Positions 1 through 6,324 of a DNA stretch of 7,254 nucleotides are shown here, one piece after another. Under the pieces are notes generated by a model. The model was not told the DNA's origin, searched no databases, and was given only the letters and a program-made list of their open reading frames with translations. The first letter of the stretch is position 1. Each line of letters begins with the position of its first letter. A program made the position numbers and the translations under genes. Source of the stretch: Bacteroidales bacterium UBA3389 (lineage in GTDB: Bacteria; Bacteroidota; Bacteroidia; Bacteroidales; P3); the NCBI GenBank assembly GCA_002358835.1, contig DEPP01000046.1, positions 18,838 to 26,091 of the forward strand, written 5' to 3'.

Positions 1-3000
1 GAAAAGATATAACTTGATAAACAATGTGTTAGGTTGGGCAGTCTTTCTTGTAGCCTGCGTTGTTTATCTTTTGACAGCAGAACCTACCGCATCGTGGTGG
101 GATTGTGGTGAGTACATTGCAACAGCAGATAAGATTCAAGTCGGACATCCGCCGGGAGCACCAACGTTTCAGTTGCTTGGAGCTTTGTTTTCAAACTTCG
201 CAGGTGGTGATTTGACCAAGATAGCATACACAATCAATGCGATGAGTGCAATATGCAGTGCATTTACAATCTTGTTTTTGTTCTGGTCAATCACGATGCT
301 GGCAAAGAAATTTGTGAATAAACCGGAGGAAATGACAACTGCACAGATGATTGCAATATTCGGAAGCGGTTTGATTGGTAGTTTGGCATACACATTCTCC
401 GATACATTCTGGTATTCTGCGGTTGAGGGTGAGGTTTATGCGATGAGTTCGTGCTTTACTGCGATAGTATTTTGGGCAATTCTCAAATGGGAATCGCAAG
501 CCGATGATTCACACAATCTTCGTTGGCTTATACTGATAGCTTTCCTTATAGGAATTTCCATAGGTGTGCATTTGCTGAACTTGCTTGCTATTCCGGCAAT
601 CACGTACGTCTATTACTTCAAGAAATTCCCTGATGTACAAAAAGGAAAAAAGAAAAAATTCGTTTTGGTCGGCATTATATCGATGATTTTAGTTGCATTC
701 ATTCTTTATTTTGTGGTGCCATACATTGTTATCTTTGCAGGTAAATTCGAGATATTCTTTACTAATTCGTTTGGAGCGCCGTTTAACACAGGTACAATCG
801 TTTATTTCTTGCTTTTGATTGCTGCAATAGTTTTCGGATTGTTCTATACGGTAAAGAAAAACAAACCTATATTGAATGCATCTATACTTTCATTGCTGTT
901 TATCTTGGTAGGGTATACAACTTTCTTTGTTTTGGTGATTCGTTCCAATGCAAATACACCAATCAATGAAAATGCTCCGAATGATGCTACTTCGTTATTG
1001 ACTTACCTAAACAGAGAACAATACGGTTATACACCACTCTTCCACGGTCAATACTACAATGCAACAGTCATAGGACAAGAAGACGGCTCACCAAAGTACA
1101 TTAAAGACACCGTATCCAATAAATACATAGAGGTAAAGCAAGCCGGAAAGGTGATATATGAAGACAGATACACAACAGTCTTCCCAAGAATGTACTCAAA
1201 CGATGCAAGCCGAAACCATCCTGTGTATTATAAAATGTGGAGTGGCATTCCTGAAAATTCCGATCGCAAACCATCATTTGGAGAAAACTTAACGTATTTC
1301 TTCAAATATCAAATCAACCACATGTATTGGCGTTATTTTATGTGGAATTTTGCAGGCAGACAAAACGATATTCAAAGTTACGGATTGAATTATTCGTCTT
1401 ACGAGCCGCTTGCTGTAAGTAACGGAAGCAAGGATTTGATTCATGGCAATTGGATAACAGGTATCGACTTTATTGATGAGTGGCGTTTGGGTCCTCAAAA
1501 GGATTTGCCGGCTGAATTGGCGAATAACAAAGCTAAAAACAGATTATTCTGTCTTCCTCTTTTGTTAGGAATAGCGGGATTGTTGTTCCAAATCAAGAGA
1601 AGTCCGAAAAATGCGTTTGTTGTCTTTCTTTTGTTCTTTATGACAGGCTTGGCAATTGTTCTTTACTTGAATCAGCCGCCTTGTCAGCCAAGAGAGAGAG
1701 ACTATGCTTATGCAGGATCGTTTTATGCCTTTGCAATATGGATAGGATTGGGCGTTTACGCATTGTACGAATGGGCAAAGAAAATAAAGATTCCTGAAAA
1801 CGTCAAGGCAGGAGTTGTAACCGCTGTTTGTTTCCTTGCAGTGCCTTTGCTTATGGCGGTGCAAGAGTGGGATGATCACGACAGGAGCGGACGTTATATG
1901 ACAAGAGAATTTGCTCGAAATTACCTTGAGAGTTGCGAACCTAATGCTATTCTGATTACATTCGGAGATAACGATACTTTCCCTTTGTGGTATGCACAAG
2001 AAGTTGAAGGAATACGCACCGATGTCAGAGTTTTGAATTACACACTCTCAGGAATGCATTGGTATGTTGAGCAATTGTACAACAAGGTTTACGAATCCGA
2101 AAAACTACCATTTACATTAGATAAATCATATTATAGATTGGGATTGGATGTATCTTTGGTTGTGCCGAATGAAGGCCCTGCTCGAGATGTGAGAAACGTG
2201 CTTAAAGAACTAACAACCAACAATCAGACAACCCAATATTTGCAAAACGGCGATTCTGTCAAAGTTCTTCAATCCAATCACTTCTATATACCATTCGATA
2301 AAGCCAAGATGGCAGCCAAAGGTATATATCCAGCCGAATTGGTCGATGATCAAGAGGGCAGAGTCGAGTTTTCGATTGGCGTAAACCCTGAGTACGGATA
2401 CGAACAATTGATAAGAAACGAACTGATGTTGCTTGACATATTGGGAACCAACGCATTTGAGCGTCCTATCTATGTTATGAATCCTCGCTACTTGAAAAAA
2501 GTCTTCCCTAACATAGAAGAATATGTACGTCAAGAAGGATTGGTACATAGAATCGTGCCTTACAAGGCCTCAGGCAGTCATCAAACCGAACGAAGCTATG
2601 ATTTGATGAAAAACAAATTCCAATGGGGAGGAGTGAATAACCCTGATGTTTATTTGGAAGAGGCAGTGAGTGTGAACAATTCAAGAAACATGAGACAGTT
2701 CCACGTATTGCTTGCGGACAATCTTATAAGGAATGGCGAAAAAGGCAAAGCTCTCGATATATTGAACAAAGCCGTTGTAGAGTTTCCAAATTCCAAGATA
2801 CCGTATGACCGTTACGATATAATGTTGGCTGAAAGCTACTTCAAGGCAGGCAATACCGCTAAGGCGAAAGAAGTCTTGAACGAAATAATCGACTACTATA
2901 CCGAATACCTTAACTATTACAATCGTTTCACAGGCAGAAAGGCAAGAAGCGTTGAGGGAGAAAAACAGTTGAGTTTGCTGACATTGTCCGAAATCCTTTC

Positions 3001-3382
3001 GATTGCAGAACGCTATGGTATGCAACAAGAGGCGGCGAAGTTGAAACAAATCCCGGAAGTAGCACAAGTAAACCGAGTAAATCAAGTCGGAAGATTGCTA
3101 AACGACTATATCGAAAGGTTGAATGCAGGTGCTAATGCGGCACAACAAGGAAACACTGCCAAAGCTGAAGAATTGTTTATCGGATTGATAGAAGATATCA
3201 AAGCAAATCTTTTGAATAGCGGAGACGAACAAATAGACAATCAAGTCGGAAGCATGTTGGCTTACATCGTTTCTGTTTCCAATAAACTCGGATTAAGCAG
3301 CGTAATCGAGAGAATACAAAACGATGCTCAATTGCTTTCAATGGCAAAACAAGCATCGGAGGTTATAGCCGCACAACAATAA
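1..3382 (+). CDS. GT117 / DUF2723 membrane protein (O-mannosyltransferase-like), 5' end cut by window edge
   Basis: This is a large polytopic inner-membrane protein of the DUF2723 family (CAZy GT117), to which human TMEM260, a protein O-mannosyltransferase, also belongs. The bacterial acceptor and donor are not known from the sequence. The frame is open to the left edge. Base 1 is a G, followed by codons for KRYNLINNVLGW, so the start is almost certainly an ATG missing two bases, giving about 1127 residues. The TTG at position 14 is internal. On that numbering, D35 and E38 in WWDCGEYIA are the likely catalytic acidic motif, followed by HPPGAP (50-55). Other family signatures are VEGEVYA (142-148), QPRERDY (563-569) and GDNDTFPLWYAQE (656-668). 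About 11 hydrophobic segments are visible: seven before a soluble loop (roughly 320-510) and four after it. The soluble C-terminal part carries TPR-like helical pairs near 900-980. The length is normal for the family. The family call is secure; the sugar and target are inference. Confidence 0.93.
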   Translation, partial: KRYNLINNVLGWAVFLVACVVYLLTAEPTASWWDCGEYIATADKIQVGHPPGAPTFQLLGALFSNFAGGDLTKIAYTINAMSAICSAFTILFLFWSITMLAKKFVNKPEEMTTAQMIAIFGSGLIGSLAYTFSDTFWYSAVEGEVYAMSSCFTAIVFWAILKWESQADDSHNLRWLILIAFLIGISIGVHLLNLLAIPAITYVYYFKKFPDVQKGKKKKFVLVGIISMILVAFILYFVVPYIVIFAGKFEIFFTNSFGAPFNTGTIVYFLLLIAAIVFGLFYTVKKNKPILNASILSLLFILVGYTTFFVLVIRSNANTPINENAPNDATSLLTYLNREQYGYTPLFHGQYYNATVIGQEDGSPKYIKDTVSNKYIEVKQAGKVIYEDRYTTVFPRMYSNDASRNHPVYYKMWSGIPENSDRKPSFGENLTYFFKYQINHMYWRYFMWNFAGRQNDIQSYGLNYSSYEPLAVSNGSKDLIHGNWITGIDFIDEWRLGPQKDLPAELANNKAKNRLFCLPLLLGIAGLLFQIKRSPKNAFVVFLLFFMTGLAIVLYLNQPPCQPRERDYAYAGSFYAFAIWIGLGVYALYEWAKKIKIPENVKAGVVTAVCFLAVPLLMAVQEWDDHDRSGRYMTREFARNYLESCEPNAILITFGDNDTFPLWYAQEVEGIRTDVRVLNYTLSGMHWYVEQLYNKVYESEKLPFTLDKSYYRLGLDVSLVVPNEGPARDVRNVLKELTTNNQTTQYLQNGDSVKVLQSNHFYIPFDKAKMAAKGIYPAELVDDQEGRVEFSIGVNPEYGYEQLIRNELMLLDILGTNAFERPIYVMNPRYLKKVFPNIEEYVRQEGLVHRIVPYKASGSHQTERSYDLMKNKFQWGGVNNPDVYLEEAVSVNNSRNMRQFHVLLADNLIRNGEKGKALDILNKAVVEFPNSKIPYDRYDIMLAESYFKAGNTAKAKEVLNEIIDYYTEYLNYYNRFTGRKARSVEGEKQLSLLTLSEILSIAERYGMQQEAAKLKQIPEVAQVNRVNQVGRLLNDYIERLNAGANAAQQGNTAKAEELFIGLIEDIKANLLNSGDEQIDNQVGSMLAYIVSVSNKLGLSSVIERIQNDAQLLSMAKQASEVIAAQQ

Positions 3383-3434
3383 GTCGGAACAATGAACGAA
3401 GAATAAAATTGTCGAGTTTCAAATAACCAAGTAT

Positions 3435-3478
3435 CGGGATGGCAAAACGAATCATCGAAATGCCATCCCGTTTTTTTT
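3435..3478 (+). terminator. Rho-independent terminator of the GT117 gene
   Basis: A perfect 10-bp stem (CGGGATGGCA at 3435-3444 with TGCCATCCCG at 3461-3470) encloses a 16-nt loop, which holds a further CGA/TCG pairing. Eight T residues follow at 3471-3478. It lies 52 bp after the GT117 stop codon. The T-tract is only on the plus strand, so the terminator mainly serves the plus-strand gene. The convergent minus-strand gene has its stop codon inside this T-tract, so its transcript would also end in this hairpin but without a U-run. Confidence 0.93.
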
Positions 3479-4298
3479 ACATCCTGAATCGAGCTTTCTT
3501 TTTAGGAGTCGGCTTTACTATTTTCAAAGGAGAGTAGCTTAAAGTCAAACCAACATAGTTTCCGGTCAAAGAATAATCCCCTCGAAATGTCTGCAGATAA
3601 TTGAAGAATTCAAATTTTCCTGTATTCAATTTAGGAATGCTGATGTTTCCCACAAGATTCAACGACCACAAACCAATAGGCGTATTATAAGAACCGCCTG
3701 CAGATAACATAAGACTTGGAACCAAGTTGTAATTATTACCCTTTGCATCTATAGAAAACATAGCCAAATAATTAGTCCAGCCATCTGCAGCATCAGTATG
3801 GAAAGGCATTTCTCCGTCATAGTAAGAGAACCTCATTCCTGCTTTGATGTTATAAAACCAAACATCGCTTTGTCCAATAGTATTTTGATATTGAAGAGCT
3901 ACATTAAGATATTGCCCAAAATTAAACGAGTGAGGGTTTGGAAAATCCAAAGGATAGAGATGCTCTTCCGGTACATCGGGATTCTTAAAGCTGAAAATAG
4001 GTTTCAGTTCCAAGCCCAAAGAAACTATATACGACAATTTGTTGGCACGATTGAAAGTATAATCAATACCGATTCCTCCAAAGAAACTATTGGTAGGCAC
4101 AGGCATATTACTCAAATATTCACCTGAAGCCGAAAAAGCATCAACCATCAAATCACCTTTTTGATACAGATTACCCTCAAGGCTTATGCCAAATGGCGAA
4201 ACTGCTTCCAACTGAGGAAAATCTACATCTGTTTGAGCCTTTGCTCCGAAACATCCCATGGCAACAAGAATAATTGTCGCAAATACTTTTTTTCTCAT
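3477..4298 (-). CDS. Exported outer-membrane beta-barrel-like protein, function unknown
   Basis: This 273-residue protein has a clear Sec signal peptide (MRKKVFATIILVAMGCFGAKA, cleavage before Q22). Cys16 lies in the hydrophobic core, but the AMGC context is a poor lipobox, so a lipoprotein is unlikely. The mature part is rich in aromatic and glycine residues and shows many alternating polar/hydrophobic stretches, such as FFGGIGIDYTF, YIVSLGLELKPIF, FYNIKAGMRFSYY, PSLMLSAGGSY, LWSLNLVGNISI and YVGLTLSYSPL, typical of Bacteroidetes outer-membrane beta-barrels. After the last strand there is an unusual basic tail (259-273, ending KKKARFRM) in place of the usual terminal aromatic residue. The start is supported by the signal peptide; the leader before it is A-rich and has no strong Shine-Dalgarno. 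Porin, adhesin or assembly roles cannot be separated. It is convergent with the GT117 gene. Confidence 0.8.
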   Translation of the reverse strand: MRKKVFATIILVAMGCFGAKAQTDVDFPQLEAVSPFGISLEGNLYQKGDLMVDAFSASGEYLSNMPVPTNSFFGGIGIDYTFNRANKLSYIVSLGLELKPIFSFKNPDVPEEHLYPLDFPNPHSFNFGQYLNVALQYQNTIGQSDVWFYNIKAGMRFSYYDGEMPFHTDAADGWTNYLAMFSIDAKGNNYNLVPSLMLSAGGSYNTPIGLWSLNLVGNISIPKLNTGKFEFFNYLQTFRGDYSLTGNYVGLTLSYSPLKIVKPTPKKKARFRM

Positions 4299-4318
4299 AC
4301 TTGTTTGTTCGTTTAAGT

Positions 4319-4335
4319 TTTATGATTCTTTGTTT
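4319..4335 (-). promoter_or_regulatory. Shared 17-bp leader element, copy 1
   Basis: On the minus strand this reads AAACAAAGAATCATAAA and ends 20 nt before the ATG of the 3477-4298 gene. The same 17 bases occur at 5308-5324, 18 nt before the ATG of the 4582-5289 gene. The matching position in front of two exported-barrel genes suggests a common regulatory or 5'-untranslated element. It is not a match to the TAnnTTTG promoter box on the minus strand. The role is inference. Confidence 0.5.
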
Positions 4336-4414
4336 TATAAAATACACCCTTGGAAACGGATTAAATCTTTTCTTTATTATTTTATCTCAATGCTTTTTTT
4401 GTGAAAAATAAATC

Positions 4415-4421
4415 GGGGGGG
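4415..4421. repeat. G7 homopolymer in AT-rich intergenic DNA
   Basis: Seven consecutive G residues (C7 on the minus strand) lie 116 bp upstream of the ATG of the 3477-4298 gene, in otherwise very AT-rich DNA. Such tracts can slip during replication and change promoter spacing. No promoter box next to it is convincing, so any effect on expression is speculative. Confidence 0.45.
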
Positions 4422-4455
4422 AAATGTTGATATTTAATAAGATATACTTAAATTA

Positions 4456-4492
4456 AGAAACGGTGAATTCCGCATTTGAATCCACCGTTTCT
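4456..4492 (-). terminator. Hairpin terminator of the downstream side of the 4582-5289 beta-barrel gene
   Basis: The arms AGAAACGGTG (4456-4465) and CACCGTTTCT (4483-4492) pair perfectly. After one mismatch the stem continues for four more pairs around a 7-nt loop. Read on the minus strand, the hairpin ends in TTTCT followed by TAATTTAAG, a moderately U-rich tail. It stands about 90 nt after the stop of the minus-strand barrel gene, with no plus-strand gene entering the region. It therefore probably separates this gene from the next minus-strand gene. Confidence 0.7.
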
Positions 4493-4496
4493 CTTT

Positions 4497-4562
4497 CTTG
4501 ATTTCAGAAAATTGTTTCTTGGTTTTAATTTACTGATTCTTGAAAACAGAAAATTGTTTCTT
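4497..4562. repeat. Pair of 24-bp direct repeats 42 bp apart, each with a small hairpin
   Basis: Positions 4497-4520 and 4539-4562 share 21 of 24 bases. They begin CTTG and end with the exact 16-mer CAGAAAATTGTTTCTT (4505-4520 and 4547-4562). Each 16-mer holds a short inverted repeat, AGAAA-ATTG-TTTCT. The pair lies in the presumed 3'-untranslated region of the 4582-5289 gene, between its stop and its terminator. The decamer ATTGTTTCTT within it also occurs on the opposite strand at 5340-5349, upstream of the same gene. Confidence 0.7.
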
Positions 4563-4581
4563 TGATTCGTTAAGACGTCCT

Positions 4582-5289
4582 TTATAAGAACAAAGACAAT
4601 TCAAAAGCCAAGCGATTTATGTTCATAGCCTCATAATCTATTCTGTCAATTGGCAGTATTGTAGAATAGTATGCGTTATTTGTAAGTGGGATATGATAAC
4701 TTGCATTCAATCTTATTCTTCGCTTGGTTTTGATTTCCATACCTGCTTTCACAACTATTTCGGGTGTAATGGCAGATTTGAAATTCAAAGAGTTTAATCC
4801 GTTTACACTTCCTACTGTCGGAGTTTCAAAAAAGCCGATTTCCTTTTGTAATGACACCAAAGCATTTACCCCACCTGAAGCAATAAAATTCACATTGTCT
4901 ATTAAACGGAATCTGAAATTTGCAATAATCGGAATATTCAACTGATGTACTCCGAGGTTTGTATTATTCATAAGAGCGTGGTGTGGATATATTTGAAACT
5001 CTTTGTAAGACAAACCCGTGTAAAGGTAACCCGGTTCTATGGAAAGAGAGAATAGTCTGTTGAAACCATATTCGTATTTGCCCGATATTCCTATTGCGTA
5101 TGCATTTGAAAGATCAAAATTTCCGCCGGACAATTCCATACCACCGGAATAGGCATGCATTAACGGGAATGAGCTGAATTGAACACCGAAACCAAAAGAA
5201 TGACGTTCGAAATTTGAATTGTTTACATTTTGTGCCGATAGACTTACGGTAAACAAAAGAGCGATGATACCTAAATAAAATCTTCTCAT
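4582..5289 (-). CDS. Small outer-membrane beta-barrel protein (PorT / OmpA-barrel-like)
   Basis: This 235-residue protein has a typical signal peptide (MRRFYLGIIALLFTVSLSA, cleavage before Q20) and a mature part of about 216 residues. Alternating strands are visible: SFGFGVQFSSF, AIGISGKYEYGF, FSLSIEPGYLYTGL, LNIPIIANFRFRL, VNFIASGGVNALVSL, EIVVKAGMEI, RIRLNASYHIPL and a final INRLAFELSLFL. This fits an eight-strand barrel of the Bacteroidetes outer-membrane beta-barrel families (the PF13568/PF13505 type). The protein ends on the last strand, as expected for recognition by the BAM machinery. No peptidoglycan-binding OmpA domain is present. The start is fixed by the signal peptide; an A-rich leader with no strong Shine-Dalgarno precedes it. 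It lies 93 bp downstream of the unknown exported gene on the same strand, with repeat structures between them. The specific function is unknown. Confidence 0.85.
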   Translation of the reverse strand: MRRFYLGIIALLFTVSLSAQNVNNSNFERHSFGFGVQFSSFPLMHAYSGGMELSGGNFDLSNAYAIGISGKYEYGFNRLFSLSIEPGYLYTGLSYKEFQIYPHHALMNNTNLGVHQLNIPIIANFRFRLIDNVNFIASGGVNALVSLQKEIGFFETPTVGSVNGLNSLNFKSAITPEIVVKAGMEIKTKRRIRLNASYHIPLTNNAYYSTILPIDRIDYEAMNINRLAFELSLFL

Positions 5290-5307
5290 AATTTTTTTTG
5301 TTAAATG

Positions 5308-5330
5308 TTTATGATTCTTTGTTTCGTTTG
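5308..5330. promoter_or_regulatory. Shared leader element copy 2, overlapping a 20-bp interspersed repeat
   Basis: Positions 5308-5324 repeat the 17-bp element found at 4319-4335. Positions 5311-5330 (ATGATTCTTTGTTTCGTTTG) are identical over 20 of 20 bases to 7235-7254. The element ends 18 nt before the ATG of the minus-strand barrel gene, so it sits in its promoter or 5'-untranslated region. A looser match to TTCTTTGTTTC (8 of 11) lies exactly 21 bp away at 5294-5304, but it falls in a T-run and may be chance. Confidence 0.55.
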
Positions 5331-5344
5331 AACGAAATCAAGAA
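5315..5344. repeat. Imperfect 14-bp inverted repeat upstream of the barrel gene
   Basis: TTCTTTGTTTCGTT (5315-5328) and AACGAAATCAAGAA (5331-5344) are inverted around a TG centre with 12 of 14 positions paired. The inner seven pairs are perfect. The near-zero spacer fits a dimeric-protein operator better than an RNA hairpin. It includes the interspersed repeat and lies 26-55 bp from the ATG of the 4582-5289 gene. Confidence 0.6.
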
Positions 5345-5361
5345 ACAATATATTGCTTCTT
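5340..5361 (-). terminator. AT-rich palindrome after the unknown exported gene, possible weak terminator
   Basis: AAGAAACAAT (5340-5349) and ATTGCTTCTT (5352-5361) form an inverted repeat around AT. As minus-strand RNA the one imperfect position is a G-U pair, so about nine pairs close a UAUA loop, followed by GAUUUCGUUC. It lies 21 bp after the stop of the 5383-6108 gene. The stem is AT-rich and the tail is not a clean U-run, so termination would be weak. It could instead be part of an operator with the overlapping inverted repeat. Confidence 0.4.
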
Positions 5362-5382
5362 CGTTTTATTTTTTTTTGAATC

Positions 5383-6108
5383 TTAATTTGCAACCTCTGC
5401 AACTTCAGAAAGATTGAAAGACCATATCCTTTTCCAATTTTCTTTTTTATCTTCTTTCAATCGATAATTTCTTTCGTACAATGTTTCCGAATTATATGAG
5501 TCCATAACATATTTTCCGTTTGATTGTTTATAATTTATTACAAACTCATAACTGATGAAGGAATCTCGTACAGGAAGAAAAAATACTGGTTTTTTGAAAT
5601 TCTTGAACGAATCTATCCCAGATATTTCCGTTACGGCATAATCGGATTTGTTAATTTTGAAAGTAATATCAGTAAATTTGTTTTCTTTTTTATTATATAT
5701 GCTTTTGTAAGATAAGATATAAAAATCATTATCTGAAAACTTTAAAACAAAATCATATTTACTGAAAAAAGATTTGCCGTCTTTTATATAGTTTGAGTAG
5801 ATGTTTCTGAGATAATCTGGTTGTAAGTTTTTTACTTTGTGACCTTTGTTAACATTCTGATAGACCTTTTTACCTCTTTGTTTTTTAGCAACTTCAGGTA
5901 GTTGCCATTTGCTTTGGTTAAAACAAAGTGTATCTTGTTTTTTATCAAATCTTTCTACAATGAGACAATCGGCATTGAAGACAATACCATTTACAAAATA
6001 ATTTTTTGCATAGTTGTCAAATACTTTTTGCATTACTTCATTTCCAGTCTGTGCATTTAGATACAAAAACGAGATACTTAAAATTGCTGTTAAAAATCCT
6101 TTTTTCAT
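5383..6108 (-). CDS. Exported protein of unknown function, probably periplasmic
   Basis: I do not recognise this 241-residue protein. The start at 6108 is chosen because it gives a good signal peptide (MKKGFLTAILSISFLYLNA, cleavage before Q20). The frame is open further up to 6165, but that would put a charged 19-residue extension before the signal. The mature part begins TGNEVMQKVFDNYAKN, an opening helix like those of LolA-type lipid-carrier folds. It continues with beta-rich segments (YDFVLKFSDNDFYILSY, KFTDITFKINKSDYAVTEIS, DSFISYEFVINYKQSNGKYVMDSYN). A LolA-like or open-barrel periplasmic fold is possible but only a guess. It is rich in Lys, Asn, Phe and Tyr and visibly more AT-rich than the GT117 gene. 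It is divergent from the AraC-family gene, which makes it the likely regulated target. Confidence 0.72.
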   Translation of the reverse strand: MKKGFLTAILSISFLYLNAQTGNEVMQKVFDNYAKNYFVNGIVFNADCLIVERFDKKQDTLCFNQSKWQLPEVAKKQRGKKVYQNVNKGHKVKNLQPDYLRNIYSNYIKDGKSFFSKYDFVLKFSDNDFYILSYKSIYNKKENKFTDITFKINKSDYAVTEISGIDSFKNFKKPVFFLPVRDSFISYEFVINYKQSNGKYVMDSYNSETLYERNYRLKEDKKENWKRIWSFNLSEVAEVAN

Positions 6109-6189
6109 AATAAATAAGTTTTTGTTGTTAATTTTTTTGACTTTTAATTTCATAAATTCAAACATTATTTTTTGTGATAGTTTCCGCCT

Positions 6190-6198
6190 GCAAAATTA
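6190..6198 (-). promoter_or_regulatory. Bacteroidetes-type -7 promoter box for the unknown exported gene
   Basis: On the minus strand this reads TAATTTTGC, matching the TAnnTTTG -7 consensus of Bacteroidetes sigma-ABfr promoters. It would place the transcript start near 6184, giving a leader of about 75 nt before the chosen ATG at 6108. No TTTG -33 box is found at the usual 19-21 bp spacing. Instead, the proximal TCGCAG box starts 22 bp beyond it, which suggests dependence on an activator. Confidence 0.55.
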
Positions 6199-6219
6199 TA
6201 CAAAAAAAACTTGAAAAAA

Positions 6220-6250
6220 TCGCAGTTTTCTGATGACTTTTCGCAGATTA
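6220..6250. promoter_or_regulatory. 21-bp-spaced direct repeat, candidate AraC-type operator
   Basis: TCGCAG occurs at 6220-6225 and 6241-6246, exactly 21 bp apart, and the match extends loosely to TCGCAGnTTn. Two helical turns between tandem half-sites is the known arrangement for AraC-family proteins, for example at araI1-araI2. The pair lies between the divergent regulator and the exported-protein gene. Its proximal copy takes the -33 position of the minus-strand promoter. Binding is inferred, not shown. Confidence 0.5.
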
Positions 6251-6256
6251 GCAATA

Positions 6257-6292
6257 TTTTGGTGTTTCTTCGTTGAAATTTACCTATATTTG
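6257..6292 (+). promoter_or_regulatory. Promoter of the AraC-family gene
   Basis: TATATTTG (6285-6292), followed by C, is a perfect match to the Bacteroidetes -7 box TAnnTTTG. TTTTGG at 6257-6262 can serve as the -33 element, although its spacing is a little long (about 23 bp after TTTG at 6258-6261). Transcription would start near 6299, leaving a leader of about 25 nt. The AAGGA at 6311-6315, nine bases before the ATG, is a usable ribosome binding site. Confidence 0.65.
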
Positions 6293-6324
6293 CAATCGGA
6301 TAATTCAAATAAGGAAACGAAGGT

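Noticed and set aside
1565..1999. Open frame of 144 codons on the minus strand inside the GT117 gene
   Set aside because: It lies wholly antisense to a strongly conserved coding region, has no signal, domain or ribosome binding site, and has a Cys- and Ser-rich composition typical of a shadow frame.
2681..3085. Open frame of 134 codons on the minus strand
   Set aside because: It is antisense to the TPR-like part of the GT117 gene, with no recognisable motif and no start context.
3798..4127. Open frame of 109 codons on the plus strand
   Set aside because: It is antisense to the beta-barrel gene, which has a signal peptide and strand pattern; this frame has neither.
4299..4581. Possible small RNA or hidden gene between the two barrel genes
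   Set aside because: The structures seen are explained by a terminator and short repeats. No promoter box of the TAnnTTTG type and no coding frame of useful length is visible.
6109..6165. N-terminal extension of the unknown exported protein to the ATG at 6165
   Set aside because: It would place 19 mostly charged residues ahead of a complete signal peptide. The internal ATG at 6108 fits secretion better, although the upstream ATG also lies within the predicted transcript.
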